NCBI GenBank assembly: GCA_028671895.1 | Contig: CM053795.1 | Coordinates: 11,987,501 to 12,051,500 of the forward strand | Reading direction: 5' to 3' | DNA length: 64,000 nt | DNA from: Oenanthe sinensis | Taxonomy: Eukaryota; Streptophyta; Magnoliopsida; Apiales; Apiaceae | Shown here: positions 36,249 to 46,351 of the stretch, in pieces | Position numbering within the stretch: the stretch's first letter is position 1 | Layout: each line of letters begins with the position of its first letter | Notes under the pieces: generated by a model | What the model saw: the letters and a program-made list of their open reading frames with translations, nothing else | Databases searched by the model: none | What the model was told of the DNA's origin: nothing | Translations under genes and position numbers: made by a program

Positions 36249-36808
36249 TCAAGAAGTGGAAACTGCATGTCATATTATATTAGGGCTTGTTTGAGTTATA
36301 ATTTCCCAGTTTAATTAACTTTGTATGACTAGTTAGGGTTCTTGTTTATGTTGTCTTTGGACTAGAACATGATTTTCAATGTACTACTCGATCTGTAGTT
36401 CAATATTCATCAAGTTTAACATCTAGAATGTGCTCATGAATCAATCTGCAAGATGTAGTTTAACATTTAATTTGTATTGCCAGTCAGACCTTTAACTGCT
36501 GTGTACTTTGTTGCATGTGTGAACTCTACATGACATACACATCATGAGAGGCGGAGCCTGACTTGCACCAGTTCGTCGTAGAACTCGTGCTAGGCGCCAG
36601 GGGACCGTCTGTAAAACGAGCTGTCCACGAGCCAAAAATTGGAGAACTGTAACCAGCCCGGCACGGCTTGCCAAACTCGCCTCAACCCGTGACGAGCCGA
36701 GCCGGCACGCCTGCTCAGCACATTCCTCTCTGTTTTATATTTTTACAATATAGTCTTACCTCGACCCGCTCGGTATGTAACGAATTTTATCAATTAACTA
36801 ACCAACTA
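36249..36808. other. YABBY 3' flank with a GC-rich segment
   Basis: The YABBY 3' UTR lies in the first ~200 bp. From about 36540 to 36720 the sequence turns GC-rich, with repeated CGAGCC and CTCGCC motifs (GTGACGAGCCGAGCCGGCAC), unlike its surroundings. Similar GC-rich ACTCGCCT motifs appear beyond the two large transposons at 54370-54560. Confidence 0.5.
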
Positions 36809-37346
36809 TGTTAGGAATGCAAACACTGGTGATTGTCAGAGATTACTAAACAGAGTTTATGCTGACGTCATCAGCGTTTAAGGAAGCTGTCGGTCAGAGT
36901 TTATTCTACCAGAGAATACTCAATCAGAGTTTACTCTAACAGAGAATGCTCAAATCAGAGAATGACAAACCGACAGAGTTTAGCTCCAGAGTTTATCAGA
37001 AAAGGAAACAGACAAATCAGAGTCTGATTTGGATAGTAAGAAGGAATTCAAGTGCAAGTCAAATTACCTTATTAAATCTATTCTTATCATAATCTGTTTT
37101 GTAATTGTATTTGTAGCTGTGTCTATATAAACACAGAGATAGGTTATAATTAAAAATTGAATTCATAAAAGCAATATCTTGTAACCTAGCAGCTCTTAAG
37201 AACTTAATATCTTGAGAGAGTTTTGTATTCAAGTTCATTATTAATACAAAACAGTATTCCATTCAATATACTTGTGTTCATAATCGATTTACAGGCACTA
37301 TTACATTCAACCCCCTTCTGTAATAGATTGATTATTCTGGGAAACA
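36809..37346 (+). repeat. 5' LTR of the Copia element
   Basis: 538 bp from TGTTAGGAATGC to TCTGGGAAACA. A TATA box (TATATAAA) lies at 37124-37131, placing U3 at roughly the first 340 bp. U3 holds five copies of a CAGAGTTTA-type motif, the reverse complement of the AAACTCTGA motif scattered through the body. Confidence 0.95.
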
Positions 37347-37348
37347 AT

Positions 37349-37360
37349 TGGTATCAGAGC
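37349..37360 (+). other. Primer-binding site (initiator tRNA-Met)
   Basis: TGGTATCAGAGC starts two bases after the 5' LTR. It is complementary to the 3' end of plant initiator tRNA-Met, the usual Copia primer for minus-strand cDNA synthesis. Confidence 0.95.
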
Positions 37361-37396
37361 TGGTTGTAAATTTCAACTCAAAAAGATCAAATAATC

Positions 37397-39652
37397 ATGT
37401 CTGGAAACAAGTATGAGAGCATCAGAATTCCAATATTGAAGAAGGCTGAATACCCTACATGGAGGGTGAAGATGATGATGTTCTTAGAAGCAACTGATCC
37501 TGATTACTTAGATAGGATCCATACAGGTCAGTACCTACCAACCAAACTGGTGCCTTCTACAATTGTGGAAGGAAGACAAATCCCTGAGTATTACACCCTG
37601 AAGGACAAGAAAGAATGGACTAATGAAGAAAAACAGGAAGTCTTGAAAGATGCAAAGGTAAGAAATATTCTACATAACAGTCTTGACTCTGTAATGTCTA
37701 ACAGGGTAATAGCTTGCAAAACTGCCAAAGAAATCTGGGATGCACTGGAGGTTCAATGTCAAGGAACCAAGGAGATAAAGAAAAATAGAAGATCTGTTCT
37801 AATCCAAGAATATGAATACTTTGAGGCTAAGCAGAATGAGTCCCTCACAGATATCTATGATAGATTTCTAACTCTGTTGAATAACTTAGCTTTGGTGGAT
37901 AAAGTATATGACAATGAAGATTCAAACACCAAATTTCTGAGGGCTCTTCCAGAAGAATGGGATCTGCAGACATCCTTGATAAGAGACAGGGCTGACTTGG
38001 ATGAGATGTCCTTAGATGAAGTTTATGGCAAATTGAAAACTCATGATCTGGAGTTACAGCAAAGAAGAAATAGAAAGAGTAACAAGGCAAGACCTATTGC
38101 TTTGAATGTTGAAGCAAAAATTGAAGAATCAAAAGAAAAGGTGCTTAAGGTTTCAACAAGGAAAGGGAAAGAAGTAGTACTCCAAGATAGCAGTGAATCA
38201 GAGTTTGAGGCAAACTCTGATGAAAACTCTGAAAATTCTTCAGACTCTGACATGATGGAGATGTTTGCTATGTTTGTCAAAAGCTTCAAGAAATACAGAA
38301 AATTTAGGAAGCAAGGAAACTTTCAGAAGAAGCATAGTGAGACAGACAAGAAAGACAGATTCAGAAAAAGGGAAAATAGAGATCCAAAATCAAAAATTCT
38401 TGATAAATCAAAGGTCAAGTGTTACAAGTGCAACAAGATGGGACACTTTGCTACTGAGTGCAGAAGCAAGGAATCTGGGAAAGCTCTCATCACATCAAAG
38501 AACGATTGGATGGATTCCTCAGACTCTGAAGAAGAAACTAACTATGCTCTCATGGCAAACTCTAATTCTCCCATTTTAAACTCTGACAAGGTACCAAACT
38601 CTGTTTTCAATTTTGATACTGAAGATATTCATGAACTAAAGTCTTTTCTTAGAAATCTGCATGTTAGCTTTAAATCACAATCTCTTGAGAATGAAAGATT
38701 AAAATCTGAAATACAAACTCTGAATGCTAGGAATGACTTTCTTGAAACTGAACTTGTTCACATGCTTAGTTTTAAGAAAGACTGTGAGAATGCTATACAC
38801 ATGCAAACTCAGTTGGAAATACAAGTCACATATTTGAAATCTGAGATAGCTAAGGAAAAAGAGACCTTCAGAGTTTGGACAAACTCTGGTAAGAAGGTCC
38901 AACAAATGCTTTCTGAAAAGAATTGGACATCTGCCTTAGGTTATGAATCTGATAAAGAAATTCATACTAATTCACACACAAAAGGAACATTGAGTGAACC
39001 TGTGAAGTTTGTTAGAGCTAGTAATGATAAGAAAACTCTCCCTGAATGCTCTAAAAATAATAGTGTGCTAGATCTTAAGAAGGTGAATGTAGGGTTACTT
39101 TCACAGAAGCAACTTAAAGAAAAGTTGAAGGCAGTCACTAATAAAACTAAGAAGGTGAAAAGAAATAGGAATGGTAAAGTAGGAATTACTAAGGAGAATA
39201 ATTACATAAATATCCCTGATGCTCCTAGGAAAATCTGTTTTACTTGTGGTAATTCTAATCACCTTGCTATTGACTGCAAACAAAAGAAAAAGAAAGAATC
39301 TGAAAGACCTAGGTTTGAGGCTAGAAAACAAACAAGATACAATCCCTGTTTTCATTGTGGTAGTTTATGGCATTCCATTTATACATGCAAAGATTATCAT
39401 AATTTGTATTACAATTCTTACAAACCAAAGCCTCAAAAGAGTGATTCTCCAAAACATACTGTCAAGCAAATGTATGTGATAAAGTCTGATAAAAGGAGTG
39501 TAAACTCTGACAGTACAAACTCTGTGAATGCAAACTCTGATCATGTAAACTCTGTTAACACAAACTCTGACAAAAGAACTTCTGCTGCAAAAGTTAACAA
39601 GTTTTCAAAGAAAGGACCCAAACTAGTTTGGGTCCCCAAATCTTCTAATTAA
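37397..39652 (+). CDS. Copia Gag with three zinc knuckles, 751 aa
   Basis: Retroelement capsid and nucleocapsid protein. The N-terminal part (residues ~1-230) is a typical plant Copia gag region: PILKKAEYPTWRVKMMMFLE, IWDALEVQCQGTKEIKKNRR, FLRALPEEWDLQTSLIRD. Three CX2CX4HX4C knuckles start at C342 (CYKCNKMGHFATEC), C614 (CFTCGNSNHLAIDC) and C651 (CFHCGSLWHSIYTC). A coiled-coil-like stretch lies between the first two (~430-500). The C-terminus has NSD repeats encoded by the AAACTCTGA motif and ends with GPKLVWVPKSSN, a motif that precedes the protease in many plant Copia elements. Gag ends at TAA 39650-39652. The pol frame is different and opens only at 39667, so pol is not a simple readthrough product. 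The start is the first ATG after the primer-binding site. Confidence 0.93.
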   Translation: MSGNKYESIRIPILKKAEYPTWRVKMMMFLEATDPDYLDRIHTGQYLPTKLVPSTIVEGRQIPEYYTLKDKKEWTNEEKQEVLKDAKVRNILHNSLDSVMSNRVIACKTAKEIWDALEVQCQGTKEIKKNRRSVLIQEYEYFEAKQNESLTDIYDRFLTLLNNLALVDKVYDNEDSNTKFLRALPEEWDLQTSLIRDRADLDEMSLDEVYGKLKTHDLELQQRRNRKSNKARPIALNVEAKIEESKEKVLKVSTRKGKEVVLQDSSESEFEANSDENSENSSDSDMMEMFAMFVKSFKKYRKFRKQGNFQKKHSETDKKDRFRKRENRDPKSKILDKSKVKCYKCNKMGHFATECRSKESGKALITSKNDWMDSSDSEEETNYALMANSNSPILNSDKVPNSVFNFDTEDIHELKSFLRNLHVSFKSQSLENERLKSEIQTLNARNDFLETELVHMLSFKKDCENAIHMQTQLEIQVTYLKSEIAKEKETFRVWTNSGKKVQQMLSEKNWTSALGYESDKEIHTNSHTKGTLSEPVKFVRASNDKKTLPECSKNNSVLDLKKVNVGLLSQKQLKEKLKAVTNKTKKVKRNRNGKVGITKENNYINIPDAPRKICFTCGNSNHLAIDCKQKKKKESERPRFEARKQTRYNPCFHCGSLWHSIYTCKDYHNLYYNSYKPKPQKSDSPKHTVKQMYVIKSDKRSVNSDSTNSVNANSDHVNSVNTNSDKRTSAAKVNKFSKKGPKLVWVPKSSN
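39614..39635. other. Perfect 22-bp palindrome at the gag/pol junction
   Basis: GGACCCAAACT is followed at once by its reverse complement, ending 14 nt before the gag stop codon. In RNA it could form a 9-bp stem with a 4-nt loop. It encodes part of the conserved GPKLVWVPK segment. Confidence 0.8.
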
Positions 39653-39666
39653 ATTGCATTTACTGA

Positions 39667-42600
39667 TTGCAGGGAAACAGGAAAAACATTCTGGTAATTG
39701 ATAGTGGATGTTCTGCACATATGACTGGAAATAAATCCCTGCTTTCAGAGTTTGAGGAGAAGGCTGGCCCAGCAGTATCTTATGGAGATGGCAACATAGG
39801 AAGAATACTGGGATATGGCAACATTGTGATTGGAAATGTCATCATTGAAAATGTAGCTTTGGTTGAAGGACTCAAACATAATCTGCTCAGTGTGAGTCAA
39901 ATGACAGACAAAGGTTTCTCTGTGGAATTTCATGGAACTCATTGTGAAGTGAAAAGCAAGAAAAATGGAAAAGTAGCTCTTATTGGCCACAGACATAACA
40001 ACCTATTTGAAGCTAGCTTGGATGTTAATTCTAATGGTCCCTTGACCTGTCTACTTGGAAAGGCATCACCAATAGAAAGCTGGAATTGGCACAAAAAGTT
40101 GTGTCACTTGAACTTTGGAAACATTAATGAATTGGTAAAGAAGGACCTAGTTAGAGGTCTTCCAAAAGTTCAATTTCATCCTGATGGACTCTGTGATTCA
40201 TGTCAAAAGGCCAAACAAAGGAAGACATCTTTCAAGAGCAAAACTGAAAACTCTATTGATCAACCTTTTCATCTATTGCATCTTGACTTATTTGGTCCAG
40301 TTAACATAATGTCCATTGGAAAGAAGAAATACACTCTGGTAATAGTTGATGATTTCACTAGATTTACTTGGGTATACTTTTTGCACAAGAAGGATGAAAC
40401 TGCAGAAACAATTATTGATCATATTGCAATGATTGAGAATGGATCAACTCACAAAGTAAAGAATCTAAGGAGTGACAATGGAACAGAGTTTAAGAACTCT
40501 ACAATGGAGGAATTCTGCTCAACAAAAGGCATCACTCAACAATTCTCAGCACCTGGCACACCTCAACAAAATGGTGTTGTTGAAAGAAAGAACAGAACTC
40601 TAATAGAAGCTGCCAGAACAATGCTCGAAGGAGCAAAGCTACCTACTTATTTTTGGGCAGAAGCTGTGAACACTGCATGCATCACTCAGAATTGTTCCTT
40701 AATTAACAAACATGGAATGACTCCATATGAATCTTTGAAAGGAAGAAAGCCTAATGTCAAGTACTTTCACATCTTTGGAAGCAAGTGTTTTATTCTCAAG
40801 ACACATCCTGAACAATTGAAGAAGTTTGAACTTAAAGCAGATGAGGGAATTTTTATTGGATATGCAACAACTTCTAAAACCTCTTCAAGGGCATTCAAAG
40901 TATTCAATTTAAGGACAAGGACAGTCATGGAATCAATTAATGTCTCCTTTGATGAAGGGAAGATAGCTGGGTTATATGATAAAGATGCACAAGAAACACT
41001 GAGATTTGAGAATGAACTGCAGAAAATAAACTCTGTTGAACCAAACTCTGACGAGATAAACACTGATCAACCAAATCCTGGAGAGGTAAACTCTGATTCT
41101 TTAAACTCTGATTCAGAAATGATTGAAATAGAAATTGAAGAAACTGCACATGTTGAGGGGGAGCAACAACAATCACATACTGACATTGGAGATTCAACAA
41201 TTGAAATATCAGAGTCTGACCAAACTCTGAACAACACAAACTCTGATCTTTCAAACTCTGAGACCACAAACACTGATACCTCAATCTCTGATAATTCAAA
41301 CTCTGAGTACATAAACTCTGAGACATCAAACACTGATGGAAACACATCTTCAAGGGGAGGATCATCATTTACAGAAGGATCATTCTATGAAGGCACAGAT
41401 CATGGGGGAGCATCTAGTTCAAGGAACTTTCCACATCCAAGAAAATGGACCAAAGATCACACACCTGATTTAATCATAGGTGATCTGGAGAGTGGAATAA
41501 AAACAAGAAAAGCTACTCAAAATGAATGTCTATTTCATAGTTTTCTTTCACAAACAGAACCAAAAAGGATTGAAGATGCTTTGAAAGATGCAGATTGGAT
41601 TACTGCAATGCAGGAAGAATTGAACGAGTTTGAAAGGAATGAAGTTTGGACCCTAGTTCCAAGGCCAAAGAACAGATCTATTGTTGGCACAAAATGGGTA
41701 TTCAGGAACAAGACAGACTCTGATGGAATAATTACAAGAAACAAGGCAAGACTGGTAGCCAAAGGTTATTCACAACAGGAGGGGATTGATTATGATGAAA
41801 CCTATGCTCCTGTAGCTAGACTTGAGGCAATCAGAATTTTTCTTGCTTATGCTGCAAATAAGAAATTCAAGGTCTACCAAATGGATGTTAAAAGTGCATT
41901 TTTAAATGGTGAACTTGAAGAAGAAGTCTATGTTGAACAACCACCTGGTTTTGTCAATCCAAAATATCCAAATCATGTCTACAGACTGGATAAAGCTTTA
42001 TATGGACTAAAGCAAGCACCAAGGGCCTGGTATGAAACTCTGGCTCTATTCTTACTTGAAAATGGTTTCACTAGAGGAACAATTGATAAAACCTTGTTTT
42101 ATAGAACTCAAGGTAAGGATTTATTATTGGTTCAAATATATGTTGATGATATTATATTTGGTTCCACTAATGAGAAACTCTGTGAAAGATTTTCAAAGTT
42201 AATGCAGTCCAGGTATCAAATGAGTATGATGGGAGAATTGAGTTATTTTCTGGGTTTACAAGTGAAACAGACTGAAGAAGGGATCTTCATTAATCAGTCT
42301 AAATACACAAAGAATCTACTCACTAAATTTCAAATGCAAGATTCTGCATCTGCTACAACTCCCATGGCTACTGCAACAAAACTTGATCAAGACACTGGAG
42401 AACCTGTTGATATTACAGCATACAGAGGAATGATTGGTTCTCTACTTTATTTAACTGCAAGTAGACCAGACATAATGTTTGCCACATGTCTATGTGCTAG
42501 ATTTCAAGCAAATCCAAGAGCACCTCATTTGATTGCTGTGAAAAGGATTTTCAGATATCTCAAGGGCACTGCTAATCTTGGCTTGTGGTATCCTAGGGAG

Positions 42601-43086
42601 TCTGATTTCAAATTGATAGGATATTCAGATGCTGACTTTGCAGGATGCAAGATTGACAGGAAAAGCACAAGTGGGAGTTGTCAATTTTTAGGTGGAAGAC
42701 TTGTATCATGGCAAAGCAAGAAACAGAAGTCAATTTCAACATCAACTGCAGAGGCTGAATATATTGCTGCTGGAAGCTGCTGTGCACAAATCTTATGGAT
42801 GAGAAATCAATTGCTAGACTATGGTTTGAAATTCTCAAAAATTCCTATTTATTGTGATAACCAAAGTGCTATTGCAATGACAGGGAATCCAGTTCAACAT
42901 TCTCTGACAAAGCACATCAGTATCAGATATCACTTCATAAGGGAACATGTGGAAGAAGGCACAATTGAATTGCATTTTGTTCCTACAGATCAACAGTTAG
43001 CAGATATCTTCACAAAACCTCTGCCTGAAGCAACATTTAACAGACTGGTTTCTGAATTAGGGATGGTGTCAAGTGGCTCAACTTAG
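39667..43086 (+). CDS. Copia Pol (protease-integrase-reverse transcriptase-RNase H), ~1139 aa
   Basis: Polyprotein in the Ty1/copia order. Residue numbers count from the first sense codon at 39667. Protease active site DSG is at 12-14 (VIDSGCSAHMTG). The integrase zinc-binding part includes H142 and C176-x2-C179 (WHKKLCHLNFGN, LCDSCQKAKQRKTSF). The integrase catalytic triad is D207, D270 and E306 (D,D-35-E spacing; LHLDLFGP, LRSDNGTEF, NGVVERKNRT). The reverse transcriptase includes QMDVKSAFLNGELEEEVYVE (from 738) and YVDD at 825-828. RNase H includes YSDADFAGCKIDRKSTSG and DNQSAIAMTGNP. A linker at ~455-565 is rich in NSD/NTD repeats. No stop or frameshift breaks the frame. A TGA lies immediately before the first codon and the first ATG is at 39721, after the protease motif. 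Initiation therefore needs recoding, splicing or another route; the sequence TTTACTGATTGCAG before 39673 resembles a splice acceptor. Confidence 0.94.
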   Translation: MQGNRKNILVIDSGCSAHMTGNKSLLSEFEEKAGPAVSYGDGNIGRILGYGNIVIGNVIIENVALVEGLKHNLLSVSQMTDKGFSVEFHGTHCEVKSKKNGKVALIGHRHNNLFEASLDVNSNGPLTCLLGKASPIESWNWHKKLCHLNFGNINELVKKDLVRGLPKVQFHPDGLCDSCQKAKQRKTSFKSKTENSIDQPFHLLHLDLFGPVNIMSIGKKKYTLVIVDDFTRFTWVYFLHKKDETAETIIDHIAMIENGSTHKVKNLRSDNGTEFKNSTMEEFCSTKGITQQFSAPGTPQQNGVVERKNRTLIEAARTMLEGAKLPTYFWAEAVNTACITQNCSLINKHGMTPYESLKGRKPNVKYFHIFGSKCFILKTHPEQLKKFELKADEGIFIGYATTSKTSSRAFKVFNLRTRTVMESINVSFDEGKIAGLYDKDAQETLRFENELQKINSVEPNSDEINTDQPNPGEVNSDSLNSDSEMIEIEIEETAHVEGEQQQSHTDIGDSTIEISESDQTLNNTNSDLSNSETTNTDTSISDNSNSEYINSETSNTDGNTSSRGGSSFTEGSFYEGTDHGGASSSRNFPHPRKWTKDHTPDLIIGDLESGIKTRKATQNECLFHSFLSQTEPKRIEDALKDADWITAMQEELNEFERNEVWTLVPRPKNRSIVGTKWVFRNKTDSDGIITRNKARLVAKGYSQQEGIDYDETYAPVARLEAIRIFLAYAANKKFKVYQMDVKSAFLNGELEEEVYVEQPPGFVNPKYPNHVYRLDKALYGLKQAPRAWYETLALFLLENGFTRGTIDKTLFYRTQGKDLLLVQIYVDDIIFGSTNEKLCERFSKLMQSRYQMSMMGELSYFLGLQVKQTEEGIFINQSKYTKNLLTKFQMQDSASATTPMATATKLDQDTGEPVDITAYRGMIGSLLYLTASRPDIMFATCLCARFQANPRAPHLIAVKRIFRYLKGTANLGLWYPRESDFKLIGYSDADFAGCKIDRKSTSGSCQFLGGRLVSWQSKKQKSISTSTAEAEYIAAGSCCAQILWMRNQLLDYGLKFSKIPIYCDNQSAIAMTGNPVQHSLTKHISIRYHFIREHVEEGTIELHFVPTDQQLADIFTKPLPEATFNRLVSELGMVSSGST

Positions 43087-43621
43087 CAAGTTTCAGACAA
43101 TCAGAGTCTATGTCAGAGTATGGGGTAAACTCTGATGAAAATGGAGTAAACTCTGATCATTATATCAACTAATCTTTGATCACAAGTTCTCAGTATTTAT
43201 GGTAAACTCTGTCAAAGTATGTGGTAAACTCTGACAGTACATACTAAACTCTGACTCATACAAACTCTGATCTGTAAACTCTGATTACGTGGTAAACTCT
43301 GAGATCACATTTATGACATTATATTTCTTTTTGTGACATCATAATTATTATTCTCTGGTTGGATTTATAATAAAGCGCGTGTTTCTCACGACTGTCGATT
43401 CATATCATTACACAGTACACAAACACTTGCTGAATTTTGAGACTTGTACTAATAATTGTTTTTCCAATCAGCTTTTGCCACGTGTCCCACTACAGTTTTT
43501 ATGCAATTGAAAGGGCACAGTTTAATTCATATTGTCATTTTGAATTAATCATCTGTATCTATTACTTCTCACTTACGCACAAACCCTAAACTGCTCTAAC
43601 CTGCAACTCTTTCTTGTTTCA
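43087..43621 (+). other. Non-coding spacer between pol and ORF3 with a cluster of AAACTCTGA motifs
   Basis: The first 235 bp hold eight AAACTCTG copies, at about 43124, 43146, 43202, 43225, 43246, 43262, 43276 and 43292, mostly preceded by GT or CA. The remainder is ordinary sequence with a TATA-like TTTATAATAAAG at 43361-43372 and a CT-rich leader before the ORF3 ATG. A promoter or splice acceptor for the downstream ORFs could lie here; I cannot decide which. Confidence 0.7.
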
Positions 43622-46351
43622 ATGGCATCCAAAGGACAAACCTTCCAAAACTATACTTTTGCTGCCACAAACTATATTTCTTTGTTAAATAAGACGGATG
43701 CACCTGAAGATTTTCATGTTGTCCAGGATTTTCTAGCACAAAGTTATATTGGCTATGCACTCCAGGAACCATTAAACTTTTCTGCTCAATCTCTGGTAAG
43801 AATATGGTCCACTGCTACGTACAACAATGCTGATGATGATGAAGAACCCATTATCACATTTCAATGCAATGGAAAACACACAATTACTCCTGCTGTGGTG
43901 AGACAAGCTCTACATCTACCAGAAGTGGCTGTGTATGATGACTTTGTTGGAGATGAACAGGTCAATGGGTTTTTCAGGTCTATAGGCTATGGAGGAAGCC
44001 TATCAAAGTTAGGGAGCCTGACAAGACCCAATCTTCGAAGAGAATGGAGTTTTTTCTTCGATTGCATTACAAGGGCCTTCACAGGCAAATGCACAAATTT
44101 TGATGCAATCCCACAACTAGCACAACAGATTGGGTATTCTCTGACCCATAATCTCAATTTCAATTTTCCTTGTTTAATAATTAGGCAGCTAGCTAGCAAA
44201 ATTAATGATGATGTTCACACCATATACTTTGCTAGATTTCTTCAGTTAATTTTTAATTATTTGTTGCCTAATGTAAGTCTTGAGAATGATCAGAGTTTAG
44301 CTAGTTTTTGTATGAACAAAAGAATTTTTGCTGACCTAGCTAGGAAGGACACTAAGAAAGGTAATCTCTCTCCTCTCTTTTATCCCACATGGGTCAGGCT
44401 TCTCTTAAATCAGAGAATGCCTACCATGTATGGCAGGGATTTCATCTCAGTGGCTATGGATCAGAGTTTAGCACCCTCTGATTCAAACCCAAGCCACCCT
44501 CCAAACACTGACTCCCAAACACCTTTGCCAACCTCTACAGTCTCTCAACAGACTGTAGTTGCAAAACACACCTCTCAACAGGGTTCCAGCAAAAGGAAGG
44601 GGAAGTTAGTAACAGAATCTACTCTCAAAAAGAGGAAATTAATTGATGAAAATACAGATTCTGATGAAGAGTTCGTTTTTGCTAAAAGAACGACAGTTGA
44701 ACAGGCTTCTGAGACTGGGGCTGAGGTAAAGAAAAAGAGGAGAAGATTAGTCAAACTTGCAAACTCTGAGGCTGCAAACACTGCAGGGATAAACTCTGAT
44801 GCAGCTCTAAACTCTGACGTCCTAATCTCTGATCAGCCTAAACCTCAAGATTTAAACTCTGAAGACATTACAAACTCTGAGCCAACCACTAATGTCTTGA
44901 TAAACTCTGGTGAAGCATGGGGTTGCTGGAAGGCAAATATTCCTTGGAAGGAACCTGGATTACCAGTTCCAATTGAGAACATGATTGGGCTCAAGGCTGA
45001 ACAGGAGCGACAACACAATTATTTGAAAGATGGGCCATATGTCACTCCAGAGGAAGCTGGTCCTATACCAGTATCTGATTCTCCTACAAAGTCTCCAAAG
45101 CAAGTCATAAAGGAGATATCTTATGAAAGAGCAAGGGAACTGGCTGAAGAAGTAAGAAGAGAAATGGAGGCAAAGAAATCAAAGTCATCGTCAGCATCTC
45201 TTAGTTCTCAACGTTTTTCAAGAAAGAAGAAAAAGTCTGTCACTTTTGGCCAGGACACACAAGAACCTACTTCTCAAAGTGAGGTAGCAGTCCTTGAAGG
45301 GCCAGGTACACAAGAACCTATTGATCAAAGTTCAATAGAAGCCACAATTCCAGCAAGTGAAGCCAGCATTGATCAGGGGTACAATCCACAAGAACCTTCA
45401 GCTCAAAGGGTTGAAGAAGTTGTCAAGGCCCCAGCCACACAAGAACCATTCAATCAAAGTTTGGATGCAGGCACTCAATCAATTATAAAAGACATTGCTG
45501 TTGCTGATGCTGAAGGCCAATCTCTGGCAGAGTCAAGCCCACAAGAACCTTCACCTCAAAGTGGTGAAGCAGCTACAGATATGACTCAGGTCACACAAGA
45601 ACCAATCATCACTCTTATGATTGCAGACCAAGCCTTACATGTTAGACAGACAAACTCTGATGAAGCTCCACAGGCACACTCTGATGCTATTTTAGTGCAA
45701 CCAATTTCTACACAGCCCATGGAGACTCCATCTACAACTTCAAAGGATCAAGGTATAAACTCTGACTTTTCTTCAGAACTTACATTCTCTGATTGCATAA
45801 GTTCAGAATTTATGTTTCCTACATTTACTGCTGGGATGATCATGGATAGTCCTAAAAAGGATACCCCTATTCATGTGACTACAGATATCCTTTCTCAGCC
45901 ACCTCTTATTTCTGTAGGACATTGTGTGTTGAACCTTTCTGGTGAGTCTGAGGTAAAATGTGTGGAAAACAGAATTAATGAGAGGCAGACACAGGATCTG
46001 GCAAAAGGAGAGGTAGAATTGAGAAAGAAGTTAGTTACTTCTAGTGAGCAAAATCTAACTATTGAAAGTTATGATATGTGTGATGTGAGAAGTAATGAGA
46101 TTACTTTAAAAAATCAGAGTGATTTAGGGTGTTCTGTTATTTGTGCAGGTACTCAGAGTTTACCTATTTCTGCAAACTCTGATGCTGTGCCAAACACTGC
46201 TGAATTATTAAATTCTGATGGAAAGGACTCAGATTCTGATGATGTGATTTTTGCTGATGAAGTAGTCACAGATCTCTCCATTCCCTTCACACAGCGGTAT
46301 AACACCAAAAGGTGGCCTGTCAACTCTTATGATGCACTTGACAGATTGTAA
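43622..46351 (+). CDS. Copia ORF3, plant retrotransposon accessory protein, 909 aa
   Basis: An extra ORF in the position where Sireviruses carry an envelope-like gene. The N-terminal ~280 residues form a compact domain (TFQNYTFAATNYISLLNKTD, FHVVQDFLAQSYIGYAL, RREWSFFFDCITRAF, IGYSLTHNLNFNFPC). I recognise it only as a recurrent domain of asterid Copia-associated proteins of unknown function. The rest is low-complexity and charged: basic KRKGKL and KKKRRRL clusters that could be nuclear signals, repeated TQEP(x)nQS units at ~545-660, and NSD repeats. No signal peptide or transmembrane segment is evident, so an envelope role is unsupported. The frame ends DALDRL followed by TAA at 46349-46351. 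The next codon is an ATG in the same frame. Confidence 0.8.
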   Translation: MASKGQTFQNYTFAATNYISLLNKTDAPEDFHVVQDFLAQSYIGYALQEPLNFSAQSLVRIWSTATYNNADDDEEPIITFQCNGKHTITPAVVRQALHLPEVAVYDDFVGDEQVNGFFRSIGYGGSLSKLGSLTRPNLRREWSFFFDCITRAFTGKCTNFDAIPQLAQQIGYSLTHNLNFNFPCLIIRQLASKINDDVHTIYFARFLQLIFNYLLPNVSLENDQSLASFCMNKRIFADLARKDTKKGNLSPLFYPTWVRLLLNQRMPTMYGRDFISVAMDQSLAPSDSNPSHPPNTDSQTPLPTSTVSQQTVVAKHTSQQGSSKRKGKLVTESTLKKRKLIDENTDSDEEFVFAKRTTVEQASETGAEVKKKRRRLVKLANSEAANTAGINSDAALNSDVLISDQPKPQDLNSEDITNSEPTTNVLINSGEAWGCWKANIPWKEPGLPVPIENMIGLKAEQERQHNYLKDGPYVTPEEAGPIPVSDSPTKSPKQVIKEISYERARELAEEVRREMEAKKSKSSSASLSSQRFSRKKKKSVTFGQDTQEPTSQSEVAVLEGPGTQEPIDQSSIEATIPASEASIDQGYNPQEPSAQRVEEVVKAPATQEPFNQSLDAGTQSIIKDIAVADAEGQSLAESSPQEPSPQSGEAATDMTQVTQEPIITLMIADQALHVRQTNSDEAPQAHSDAILVQPISTQPMETPSTTSKDQGINSDFSSELTFSDCISSEFMFPTFTAGMIMDSPKKDTPIHVTTDILSQPPLISVGHCVLNLSGESEVKCVENRINERQTQDLAKGEVELRKKLVTSSEQNLTIESYDMCDVRSNEITLKNQSDLGCSVICAGTQSLPISANSDAVPNTAELLNSDGKDSDSDDVIFADEVVTDLSIPFTQRYNTKRWPVNSYDALDRL

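Noticed and set aside
39636..39666. Slippery heptamer for gag-pol -1 frameshifting
   Set aside because: No X XXY YYZ heptamer is present in the overlap, and the pol frame is closed by TGA until after the gag stop.
37845..43000. Long minus-strand open frames inside gag and pol
   Set aside because: They are shadows of the conserved plus-strand frames, with no recognisable domains.
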